From: Chromera velia | Taxonomy: Eukaryota > Sar > Chromeraceae | Length of the DNA stretch: 30,000 bases | Assembly: GCA_018398765.1 (NCBI GenBank) | Contig: JAHBMJ010000973.1 | Span: 1 to 30,000 of the forward strand | Reading direction: 5' to 3' | Shown: one piece after another, positions 9,164 to 19,022 of the stretch | Layout of the letters: each line of letters opens with the position of its first letter | Numbering within the stretch: position 1 is the stretch's first letter | Notes under the pieces: model-generated | Databases searched by the model: none | Seen by the model: the letters and a program-made list of their open reading frames with translations, nothing else | What the model was told of the DNA's origin: nothing | Position numbers and translations under genes: made by a program

Positions 9164-10192
9164 CTAGGGTATGATACTTAAAAAAAAAATAAATATAATT
9201 TAATTACAAACCCTAGGGGTACGTATCACTCTAATTAGCTACAACTCTAAAAAGTGGTTTTTTAAGGTTTTTAGGATGAACTGACCTTATTTCTACGATA
9301 ACACAGCTTTTCAAATCAAATCTCATAACTTTTTATATATAGGAAAGTCAATTCGCCCTCTGAGGTTCGCAAACGCTCATGACGTCGGTTTGTAAACCTA
9401 ATCCCCCAACCTGACCAAACTTGTCTAAACCTGGTTCCAAATAGCTTTTATTGTAAGTTTTGTATGAATAGAGAGAAGATGTAAAGCAAACACAACCTGG
9501 CATTTTACCAAGAAATATCAGACAAACCGATTATTCAACGAATGTAAGATAAACTTAAGAACACAAAAGCTGCCTTCATTCTTTCACACTTTAACAGACT
9601 CCTTCAGAGGTGTAATTTCCTTTTCAAACGCCCGGTCAACTTGCTTCAATTCTTTATCTTCAATTCATAAGCCGCCATCAATGTTTGGTGCAGTGTGAAT
9701 CCAAAAAAACATTGCGCTGATCGCTATATCGTTCAAGCATAGAGTATGAGCTAGAGCGTCGTATCAGCATTGGCATGAACATAGTATAGCTCGCCTTGCT
9801 CTGTTCATCAGCATCTTTATATGATACAAGACGAGTATGAAACTTTGCATTTCTATCAATGTGGCCGATCCGAGAAAGACCGATGCTCTTGCTTTTCTTG
9901 GTAACAGGATAAACGTCTTCAGGACGGGTTTGAAGAGGTTTGGAAGGTTTGAGTCTGGTACGACCATGGTTTCTAAACCAATTCTAAACTTGACGTAGCA
10001 AATGGGTTTTAAACTCATCTAAACCTACTGTAACCTACCCTAACCTTAGCCACTCGACCCTATTTTAGCGTTTTTTAAGCTTTTCTAGCAAATTGAGCTT
10101 CAAAAATCTCTTTTCAAACATCAAAAATTTAAGTTTTTATTGAAAAACCTAACTTCAAACCTAGAGTACTCTCACAGAGTGTCAGACCCTAG
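9164..10192. mobile_element. Non-autonomous DNA transposon (hAT-like by its 8-bp duplication)
   Basis: 1,029 bp, AT-rich. It is bounded by 14-bp terminal inverted repeats with two mismatches: CTAGGGTATGATAC at the left, and at the right the reverse complement of CTAGGGTCTGACAC. It is flanked by a perfect 8-bp direct repeat. Each end also has local self-complementarity: the left end repeats AACCCTAG near 9208, and the right end contains ACTCTCACAGAGT. No credible transposase ORF is present, so it would depend on a relative. Excision with one duplication copy joins the two halves of the GIY-YIG frame exactly. The interior holds loosely repeated GGTTTGA-type words and nothing else I can name. 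Confidence 0.85.
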
Positions 10193-10200
10193 CATATAAG
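10193..10200. repeat. 8-bp target-site duplication of the DNA transposon, right copy
   Basis: CATATAAG, identical to 9156-9163. Confidence 0.85.
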
Positions 10201-10995
10201 TCCCCTCCCGCCCCCTTCCTGGCCTTGCTGGTCCTTTTCCAATCTTCTTTTGCAACTGTCACATGCCCATCCTATCTCAGTAATGGTACTGCCTAGGTTG
10301 AACCGAGATACAAACCACGCTCGAATGGAGAGAAAATAAGATATATGATGCCCCCCTCTAGTTCCATCAGCCCCTCTTGTACTCCTTCCCCGTATTTTCT
10401 GCACTGCTCAATTGCCCGACGGACATGAAAAGCCCTCCGAGATGGATCTCTCCTCACCTATTCTGTAGACAGGTCAGCAAACACAATTTCTGCTGCTCTA
10501 CGGACTTTTTTGTTCACACCCTTCCTACATATATCTCTATTGCTTGCCCTTCCATCCTATTCTGCTTTTATTGTGGAGATTTGATGATTACACCCCGTCA
10601 TACTGACCTCGCTGATCTTTATATGCACCCTGCACTCACATTCTCTCCAATCGTCTCTACAAACTTCACACGTCACTTTCTTTTTCCCATCGTTCAAAAT
10701 CGAAAGCGCATCTCGAATCGAACTCAATTCAGCCAAAGCCAAAGAAAGAGGTAACTCCGTCGTTCTCCACCGATCAGGCCCACAGCGATCCCCTTCTCTT
10801 TTTCCATTTCTCTCAATCTTATCTATCATCTTCAGCCACTCTCCTTCATTTGGCGGGATACGTAGAATCAGTCTACTTCCTACATTATTGTGTCTGCCTG
10901 CCCCACCCTGTTTCTCTCCCCTTCCATGCCCCCAATATCCCTTTTTGCCCCCGGCCTCACTCACCTCAATTCGATCTGCTGCCTGCTTGGTGCCC
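10201..10995 (-). pseudogene. Penelope-like pol, N-terminal part with first half of the GIY-YIG endonuclease
   Basis: Minus-strand frame with codon starts of 2 modulo 3. The first ~145 codons (10995-10557) are basic and contain closely spaced cysteines (CEVCRDDWRECECRVH) that could bind zinc. After a TAG at 10557-10559 and another near 10465, the frame reads GGIIYLIFSPFERGLYLGST (about 10296-10355). This is the GIY...YIG pair that defines the nuclease family. A conserved-type Arg and DGH follow after further TAG codons at 10293-10295 and about 10278. The frame runs into the target duplication at 10200 and continues across the DNA transposon at 9155. GIY-YIG nucleases nick target DNA to prime reverse transcription in Penelope-like elements. 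Confidence 0.68.
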
Positions 10996-11697
10996 TTATT
11001 TCCTTTTTTGGATCACCGCACTAGCTACCTTGAGCAGCTCCAGCGTCGCGACTGGGGGTCTCTCTGGGATGGAACGTACGTCCACCCCTGCTTTCTTCAT
11101 ATAAGCAATAAGCCTACCCCTCACCTCTCCCTCGCTGAGCTTGGTACCGCCGTCCTTCATCGCAAACTGTTTCATCTGACTAAGCAATTCATCTGCTCCC
11201 TCTGCCACCTGCCTGTCCTGTTCGTTTGTCTCATCTGGAATGCATGCACAGAGCTCGGCCCAGGCGATTTGATAATACTTATATTCAGGAAGCGAGAGCG
11301 GGTCCCGCTCTCCGAACGGGGCTGCCCCCCTAACCTCTTCTCCCCCACTCTCTCCCCTTGGTGCTCTCTTTGCCGAGACGTGAGTCGTGACTCGCAGGCC
11401 TGTTGTTCTATCCTTCCGAGGCCTCCCCAGCCCTCTCCTGAGCTTAGATGGTGACGGCCCATCTCCCTCCTCTGCATCCTCTGCCTGCTGCTGCTGCTGT
11501 TGCTGCTGCTTTGGGTTTGAAGCTCGCTTCTTTCCCCCCGTCCCCTCCTGGCCGGTACTGATGCCAAACGATGGGAGCTGGACAGAACCCCCCCCGGTTG
11601 GTACTTTCTTTAGGGTAAGCAGGGAGTCATCGCCTTGGATGAGAACCGGTCGCCCGGCGTTTTGGAGTCCATGCCCAGCCGTCAGCCCTTTTTCCAT
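10996..11697 (-). pseudogene. ORF1 of the Penelope-like element, basic with AT-hook-like motif
   Basis: 233 codons from the ATG at 11697 to the TAA at 10996-10998. It contains a poly-Gln tract of eight residues (about residues 64-71, encoded by CAG/CAA repeats near 11485-11510), an AT-hook-like LGRPRK, and a helical C-terminal half (about residues 140-233). I recognise no domain. The next coding stretch starts immediately in a neighbouring frame after an A-rich run (CCAAAAAAGG). ORF1 may therefore be a separate protein or the frameshifted start of one long polyprotein. I assign it to the element from its position and strand; it could also be a host gene fragment. It is marked as a pseudogene because the rest of the element is dead, although this ORF is itself intact. 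Confidence 0.42.
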
Positions 11698-11703
11698 CCC
11701 TGC

Positions 11704-11730
11704 ATTCTTACTTACTTACTTAATAATTGT
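11704..11730 (-). repeat. Short terminal direct repeat, right copy (element 5' side)
   Basis: CTTA tandem units followed by ATAATTGT, similar to 388-413 and in the same orientation. It lies only 7 bp upstream of the ORF1 start codon. Confidence 0.3.
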
Positions 11731-12561
11731 GGTTTAGCCTAGGGTCTCCAGAATCAGAGACAAATGGCAGCACTTACGAATGATGTACCTTTACTTACTC
11801 AATCAGGCTTCTATATTGTTTTCTATTTAGATGCAATTAATCTTAAATCGTGCGTTCACTATTATTAGAAGTAACCTAGGTAGTAACTTTTAACTAAGCT
11901 CAGGCTCCCCATATCAAAAGAAAAAAAAAAGGAAATTGGGTTAAAAACCAAATTAGTTTTTTTTTTTATTATTATTTTCTAGAACAATAGCTGAATAACT
12001 GTTATTTGGAGTGTTGCATGGGTATTGCACAATGCATAAGTGTTGTTTAGAAAGAAAAAAAAAAAGAAAAAAAGAAAATTAAAAATCAATTTTAGGCAAT
12101 CAATTTTTTTTTTTTTTTTATGTGGGGAGCCTAGATTTTTGACTGATTTTTTGGCTTGACTCTAGAATTCCAAAATATGGATTATATATGCACATGATTA
12201 CAAACTACAGCTATAGTAGTACTATGTACAATGTACGCACTTGTTTTATAATTTCTAGTATATAATTGAGTAAACTTTCGTATAAAAAGAAATTATGAAG
12301 TTCATCCACATAACTTTCATTTAAAATAGTGATCTACGTCACGAGTTGTGAACACTCATCCGATTGGCACTAAATGCTGACCGCCGCTGGCACTAGCTGC
12401 CATGCGCTGGCAACGCTGTCAAAAGAAATAAACAAGTCAATGACGCAGGCTTTGTGATGTCCATGATGCTAACTGATAATATATTGATCTATAGTGGCAA
12501 TGAAAAAACACTTTGGAGACGAAAGAGATTCTTTAAATGAAATTCAAAGTCACCAGCTTGA
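11731..12561. other. AT-rich spacer between retroelement and gene
   Basis: No gene seen. Homopolymer A and T runs are frequent (11921-11930, 11960-11971, 12056-12064, 12105-12119). A fold-back repeat at 11902-12132 is listed separately. The last few hundred bases are probably 3' UTR and terminator of the minus-strand gene that ends at 12562. No clear polyadenylation signal stands out. Confidence 0.5.
11902..12132. repeat. Fold-back or MITE-like inverted repeat
   Basis: AGGCTCCCCA (11902-11911) and its exact reverse complement TGGGGAGCCT (12123-12132) enclose 211 bp of A-rich then T-rich sequence. The arms extend imperfectly through the A and T runs. A smaller hairpin (AAATTGG/CCAAATT, about 11933-11957) lies inside. 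I found no target duplication, so it may be a decayed MITE or only a snap-back sequence. Confidence 0.45.
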
Positions 12562-15500
12562 TTAACTTTGGTTTGCAAATGCAACAGATCCCCGGTGTCC
12601 CCCTTTCCCACTGGGTGCAGAGTTAGATGCCGCAGGGGGCTGGGAATTCTGTGGGGGGTCCATGTCCTTTGGAGGGGTGCGCCGCTTTCTCTCCTCTGCA
12701 ATCCGGTCTCTGCTGGCCGGACGGCTCCCTCTTGAAGGCGGCCGGGACTGGCCGCGAGAGCCAGGACGCGACGGCGGCCTTGCGACCCTTGCCTCATTCT
12801 TCTTTGCCATTCCGACGGCAGACTTGATGCCCTGGATCAGATCCATTGACTCCTTCCTCGGCAGGACCACCACGGGCTCGGGTGTGGGGGGAGGGGGGTT
12901 CTCTATCTCGTCCAGCTTCTTGTGTGTGTAGCGGAGGGAGTTCCCTGCCTCTCTGATGAGGGCAGTCATGGGAGAGAAGAAGTGGTACCGGCTGCATCCA
13001 CCACACAGACAAACAGAAGGGGGCGTTGACCGAAGATGAAAGAAGGGTGGAAGAGAGAAGGCAGCTATCAACGATTCCCCTGTCAAGAAGTCCTTCTCCC
13101 TTTCACGTTTTCCCTGATCCCGGACCTGTCTACCGTCTCTCGAGGAAGGAGAAAGCCTGGCCGAGGGTGTGTATGAGTAAAAGAAGAACGAAAGAAAGAC
13201 AAAGCCATAAAAGCAGCTAAGCAGAATGACTTCGACAAGAAACACAGGGAGAAAGGAGGCATGACTGACTACATGATTTGTGCTCTGTGTTTGCTGCCGA
13301 ACATCTGGTTGAAGTCGTTTGTCAAATTCTCATTCGCGGAGACCTCAGCACACTCAGGTGCGGTCAGGTAGCGCCCTTGCACCCTTCTGCAGAGGGATCA
13401 ACAAATAAGGTCAGGGGAAAACGCCACACAAAAGGAGCAGAGAGAAACTTGGCGGTGAGGACTCGAGTAACCAATCTACCTTCGTGCAACGTTCGAGTCA
13501 GCCCTCCCCTTCCCGCTTCACTTCATTTCTGAAAAATCCGGAAGAGCGAATAACTGGCTGACTGACTAACGGACTCACGCTGCTGCCCGTACGTGAGTGA
13601 TCATCTGTGCCCAGTCACAGAAGAGCATTCTGTTGTCTCTGTCTTCTCCCTGCACACCCAATCAATCAATGAGTCGATCATTTGCGCATGGTCATGAACG
13701 TCACTCAAAGAAACAATGACGCGCAGACTCCCGTATACAAGAGTGAATACTTACATAGAAGCGGAAAATCCGATGAGCATGTAACACGCAGTGAAGAGAA
13801 GAAGGGAGACTTGATATATCCACAATGACGACCCTCTTTCTCTCAGACACGAAGGACTGCCCTGTCGTATCGCTCTCTCCTTTGATGAATGCAAAACCAC
13901 CGCCTCGTTTCTCTCGTTCAACCTATCTCTCTGTCTCTCTCTGCGTGTCTGCATGAACTGCCTTGGTTCGACAGGGAAGAGTTCCACCTGCATATCTGTC
14001 GTTCTTGGGCAAACCTTTCAGCTTGTTATGGCAAAGAAATTTGCCTGTGAACCAAAAAAGAGAGACGAAAAGCGAAGCAGAGCCTGACCAGATCCATCAT
14101 TCTTTGGAGAAGATTATTCTGGAGACTCCTCTTTCGAAGAGTCGGGAGGAAGATGTGCGAGATGAACCAGTCTGAAAACATCCATTACACAAGGGAAGAA
14201 TGACCGCAAGTACAGATACACGACAAAGTCAGTCCACTAAGAAGACTCAGTCAAAATCAGCGACCAACTCTGACTTAAGTAAAAAGAGCAAATGCAAACA
14301 AAAGACGTGGTCTGAAGCTGTTGAGGGAGGGTGACGTTCCCCGGAAACACAAACGATTCAGGCTGACAGTTTCTTGTCATTTTCAGTCAACTTGATACTT
14401 AAACGCCTAAAGACCGAGGAAATGGGTTTGCCATACTGTAACCAAGACAGTGACAAAACTCCTCCCTGCCCCTAGACCCACCATCAGTGTAGAGTCTCTC
14501 CTTATCCAATTTCCACGCAGGTAGGGCCTCTTCAACGTCGAATGCCCCCGGGCGTCTCTTTCCCTTCGTCTCCCTATGCCGTCTCGTGTCGTCTCTGGAG
14601 ATCACCCCCTCCAGACCCAAATTGTAGGGATCCATGTTCACCTGGAAACGTCCAACGGGGGGGCCACTAGGGATTGCCCCCATGGCGATGCTGGCCTTAC
14701 GCTGCTGCCGTTGCTTGGCGGCTCGGGCACTCGCGCTGGTGGGTGCTCCGTTGGACGGTCTGTTTGCCTTTTTGCTGGGGAGGGACTTGGAGGCTGTGAC
14801 TGCGGATGCTGACGCTAACACCTGCCCCTCTTCTCCTGACTCATCGTCGTCCAATTTAATTTCGAGGAGGGACTTTGAGTTGGCCCCCACTTCCCATTCT
14901 CCTGTGCCATCTAGGTCTCCGTCTTCTGCGTCCTTTTCTGTCTCCTTCTGCTTTGAGGTGACAGCATCGCCCTGCTGGAGGGCTTGGAGGAGAAGGGATT
15001 GGTGCCTCTCCGCTGCTCTGCGAGTCTCAAAGGCGTCCCCTGCAACAGCCGCCTGCAGCCAGCGGTCACGGCGAGTGCAATTGCGCCCAGGGCAGAGGGG
15101 GGGCAGGACGGGAGGGGGGCGGAAGTGAGGCACTGGAGGGGGGAGCATTGCTCCACTCCTTCTGAGAAACTCTGTGTTGTGTTGCCTCTCCAGTGGTTGA
15201 GACATTTTTGTTTTCAGTAGCCAGTGCACGTTTGACCTGTCTGGCACCACCAGCTGACTGCCTGGCTTTGTTGATCTTGCCAGTGTGACCAGTGCCCCTT
15301 CCTCGCTCTCCGCAATGTGGCTGTACAGACTGCAGGCGACGCACGCACGCGAGGTGGGCGGATAGAGAATTGGGATCTCCTCTTTTCCGTTTTTCCCCTT
15401 TACTGCCTCTTCCGAGGAAACCACCAATACATCTCGAGAAGTGTGGGCAGAGACGAGGAGGGGAGCTGGGGCGCTTCGTGGACGTTTTGTTTTTTCCTTT

Positions 15501-18500
15501 TTGTGCTCTGGCTTTCCGTCGCTTCTCCAAGTCTGGGAACCCTCCGCCTGTCCTTCTTTGCTTCCTGCCTTCTTGTCTGTTTTCGCTTTTGGAGGCGCTG
15601 CCACGGTATGCGGCCGTGACTGAGACGAAGAAGACGAAGAGCCCGCTGGGAAATTCCCCAACATAACTTGCTCCTTTCTCTGCAAGTCGACGGATGAGTT
15701 TGACGATTCACAAACGAAAGCAGCGACAGACTTTCACTTAGAGTAAACAGGTAATAGAGGCGGAGTCAGGAACGGAGAATTCACCGAAAGATGAAGAAGG
15801 GAGGGGAGTAAAAAGAAGCAAGAGAGATTTCACAGTCTCTCCAGTGTGAGGCAGCGACAGGGACCCCAACTCAGCCCCCGTGTGTCCAGACGTACCCTCG
15901 TTCTTTCCTTCACCAAGAGACCGCAAGAAAAAAAAGCGCACTACGACGGTCCACCGCCTGACCTTGAACGCGCAGTAGAAGCTGGTTGCCAGACCCACAA
16001 CTGCAGGATGGGAGTCTGAGAGAATGTGAGAGGTCAGCCTGAGTCCCGCGTGGTAGATCTGCGCAGATACATACACATATGCTCATGTATGTACATTCTT
16101 TTAGACCTCCAGGCATAAACGCAAAGAGCGTTGGAGGGAGAGGGGTGGGTGAGACGTATGTTTCATTCTTGAAGTGAAGGGAAAGAGTCGGCGATCTTTT
16201 GTCCTCCAAGAGATAGGAACGAGGACTCAACAACTCAACTGACTGCCACCATGATGGCCAGCATGCATGTTTGATGGATGGGAGAAAAAACAAGCAGAAT
16301 CCATCACTGACTTCCAAGTGTCTCTTGTCACCGGACCCCTTCAAAATTTCCATCTCTGCAGACACTCATGAAGAAAGATCCGTGCAAATGCGGTGATTGG
16401 GACTGTCGGGAGATTGGGGGTGCAAGACAGAAAAAATAACTGAAAAGCACATGTCGATCGGAAATACAGACGAAAAAACAGGCAGGCATGCCGAGAGAAG
16501 AACAGCAAGGCAGGCAGACGATCGAGAAGTCGTAAAAGCAGAGCTAGACAGACAGACAGACAGACAGACAGACGCCGGGCAAATCTGAAACCCGCAGAAA
16601 GGCTCGGACCATGGACAGGACAGCGAAGCACAAAGTGAGGACGGCCGACAGGGGGAGCGCAGGAACGAAACGAGGTAGCAGACAGACAGACTGACCGACC
16701 CGCTGCACAGCACCTGCACGCGAGGGCAATGGAGACAGCTGCCTCCTCGACTAGGCGTGCGTCAAGCTCGGACTCTAGGGCTCTTCTCAGTGACTGGGTG
16801 ACAGAACCGATACCCAACCAATTTTGAATGCCTCCCTCATCCTTTTTTTCTTCCCTTCCAACACGGGCCCTCCTCAACGCCCATTGAACGATTTTGGCTT
16901 GCTTTCGTTTGTTTGTGTCTTTCGAAGCCGGTAGATTCCAGGCCTCTCCTATGACTGATGAGGCCATCAAGGGGGCTCGTCCGGTTTTCTTTGCAATTCT
17001 CTGGTCTCTCTCTTCGTCTTCAGGGGCGTAGACTTTGACCATGTGCTCTGCGATTGACTGTCTTCTTTGAGTGCCCCCTGCCGGACCTTGGGACCCTTGA
17101 CCATCCAAGTCCATCAAGTGGGCAGACATGAGGGAGAGGCAGGAGCTTCGTCTCCTCCCCCCCTGTTTGGGGGGACTTCCTCCATTGGAAACAACGGAAG
17201 AACGCCTGCGGGTCTGGGCCAGGGAGTGGGCATGGGCGGGCCCCACAACTCCCATAGACTGTCGACGTAGTACCGCGGGGCCTTTTTGTTGCTCGTCCTC
17301 TTCGCTGTCGTCATCAAGCGCAATCTCTTTGAGGGCTTCTTCTGCTTCTTTGTCCTTCTCCGTTTGAGTGACCAAAAATTGCTTGAAGGCCTCACCGAGA
17401 GCGGGTCCTCCAGGTGACTGCTCCACTGCCTCCACGATGCTCTGTCTCATCGCACTCATACGTCTCTCCCGGTGCTGTGAGGCAACCAACGAGGCTCGAC
17501 GGGTCTTGGCTGGGCTGGCAGAGTCGGCGGCAGTGCCCGAGGGGGTGTCTCTTGAGGGAGGGCGTTTGTTCGAAGAAGCGGGATTGAGGGACACGTTGAA
17601 TGCTGCGGGCTCGGGGAGGGGGAGCGGAAGTTTCGTGATTTGGGGCAGCGACGGGGCACTCTTTGTGTTCTTCCCCTGTGTCATACCACCCCCCTGCATG
17701 TTGCTGTTCGAGAAAAGAGAGAACTCATCGCCTCCTCTGTCGACGACAGCCTGGCATACGTCAACCAATAGCTCGGTTAGCTGGCCAAGAGCCAGCCTTG
17801 ACTGGACAAAAGCATCCATGTGCTTTTTTCGGCCTGCAAGGGGAAACGAGAAGAGGAGAAAAGAGGGGAGAATCTTAGACAAAAGAGAGAAATAGTTTGG
17901 GAGGAGTCGACTTCTCTTTGCGCCCGACCATTGACTGTCTCAGAGCACACTTACGTGCCATTACCCCACGCTTGCTTCAATAGCCCCACCACTTTGGAGA
18001 CCAGACGGTCGGCCTTGGTGGTCGATGGACTGTCACGTCTAATCGACTCTCTCATGAATGACCAGAAAATGGTCTCTTCAAGTAAAATGCTCCTGCAAAG
18101 CCGCCTTTCTCTTCACTTCACTTTTTGAATCCAACTTCTGTAAGTAGTGCCCTGAAGTCCCCCCCCCCCAAAAGTATACAGCAGTACAGGGCAACTGACG
18201 AGAAAGGATGGCACTGTACGCCAGCCGGGTCTTTGCCCATGTGATAAGAAATACTGGGCCGTTATCAGGGTTGCAGGGGGCCTCTCGAGCGACGTGCACG
18301 ACCCGCAGGTGGGAGGGGAGAGGCCGGGGACCCCCCTCTTCCCTGTGCCCAGCCCCTTGCCTCGAGGTCAGGTGGGTGAGGTGGTCTGCCGCTCTGACGA
18401 ACGCGTGGCGCTTTCCTGCCACTTCCTTCGTGCGGCTGTGAACCGCCATTTTCTGTACTCTTCTGTACTGTGCAGCCTCGATCTCCACCTGCTCGTTGTG

Positions 18501-19022
18501 CTCTGCGATGGCCTCTTCGCACACCAGCAGCGCTCTCCGAATACTTGTTAGTGCCTTGGCTGTCATGTTGCGCTTTACCTGGAGGTCAGCAAGAGACCCG
18601 AAACACTCAAGCGCGTCGAAGAACTTTTCCAGGGCCTGCATGTATACACATTTTACGGAAAGAGACAGTGACTGGACACAGTGGTGACTGATGCTCGATC
18701 TTGTCCCCCGGTTTTCTGTGCAGGCAAAAACTTTGAGTCAAAAGAACCGAGGAGAAGGGATTAGCAATCATACAAATACTTCGAAGCAGGTTCACGTACA
18801 AGTATGGGTCCAAGAAATCGAACATGCGACCTACAGAGGACTCAGGTCAGATGTTATGGAGAGAAGCTACGATGATTTTTTTCCTGCGACAGGTGCACAC
18901 ACACAAATGCCAGACTCTTCCCTCATATATCACAACGAATGGCTCAGACGGACCCTGTTGGGAGGCGGGGGCCTGGAGTTGTCCATCCCCAGGACTGAAG
19001 TTCGATGTCCTGCCTGGGTCAT
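12562..19022 (-). CDS. Multi-exon gene of unknown function, about 1,213 aa, serine/arginine-rich
   Basis: I do not recognise this gene. My 12-exon model is 19022-18950, 18830-18796, 18635-18469, 18092-17965, 17833-16714, 16355-16337, 16058-15963, 15679-14482, 14171-14089, 13987-13755, 13638-13579 and 12991-12562. All junctions are GT-AG and the phases agree throughout. Exons 4-5 and 7-12 are well supported. Exons 1-3 and the 19-nt exon 6 are tentative. Folded-looking segments are residues ~30-180 (helical; FDFLDPYLY, ALEKFFDALECFG), the exon 7 segment (YHAGLRLTSHIL then HPAVVGLATSFYCAF), and ~940-1090 (WFISHIFLPTLRKRS; CDWAQMITHVRAARYHFFSP). The rest is low complexity: an RRxS-rich stretch at residues ~245-420, acidic runs, and a C-terminal PPSRPGSR-type repeat. 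Within the exon 10 segment, LLLFTACYMLIGF is hydrophobic but short for a membrane span. The TAA stop is at 12562-12564. Confidence 0.72.
16545..16573. repeat. (GACA)n microsatellite in an intron
   Basis: About seven GACA units in the intron after exon 5 of the minus-strand gene (it reads TGTC in the sense direction). A shorter copy lies at 16679-16692. Similar GACA runs occur in GPN1 intron 6 (about 26701-26730). Confidence 0.85.

Larger units (their letters stand above)
388..11730 (-). mobile_element. Penelope-like retroelement with N-terminal GIY-YIG endonuclease, decayed and twice interrupted
   Basis: Read on the minus strand, the parts in order are: an upstream ORF (11697-10996); a stretch with Cys pairs and the first half of a GIY-YIG nuclease domain (about 10998-10201); a 1-kb DNA transposon; the second half of the GIY-YIG domain, a CxC...GHV segment and the RT core (9155-6757); a 5.8-kb LTR retrotransposon; and the RT C-terminal part (982-755). 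Without the two insertions the element is about 4.5 kb. An endonuclease ahead of the RT is the permuted order described for the Naiad/Chlamys clade of Penelope-like elements; canonical Penelope elements carry it after the RT. The ends are tentative: they rest on similar CTTA-type tandem repeats at 388-413 and 11704-11730. The coding frame has many stops, so this copy is dead. Confidence 0.62.

Noticed and set aside
9380-10060. Telomere-like CCTAAAC/CCCTAACC words
   Set aside because: They are scattered and irregular with no tandem array, and lie inside the AT-rich DNA transposon.
15963-16058. 14-3-3 or TPR domain suggested by HPAVVGLATSFYCAF in exon 7 of the unknown minus-strand gene
   Set aside because: The match is confined to about 15 residues and the rest of either fold is not visible, so no family is assigned.
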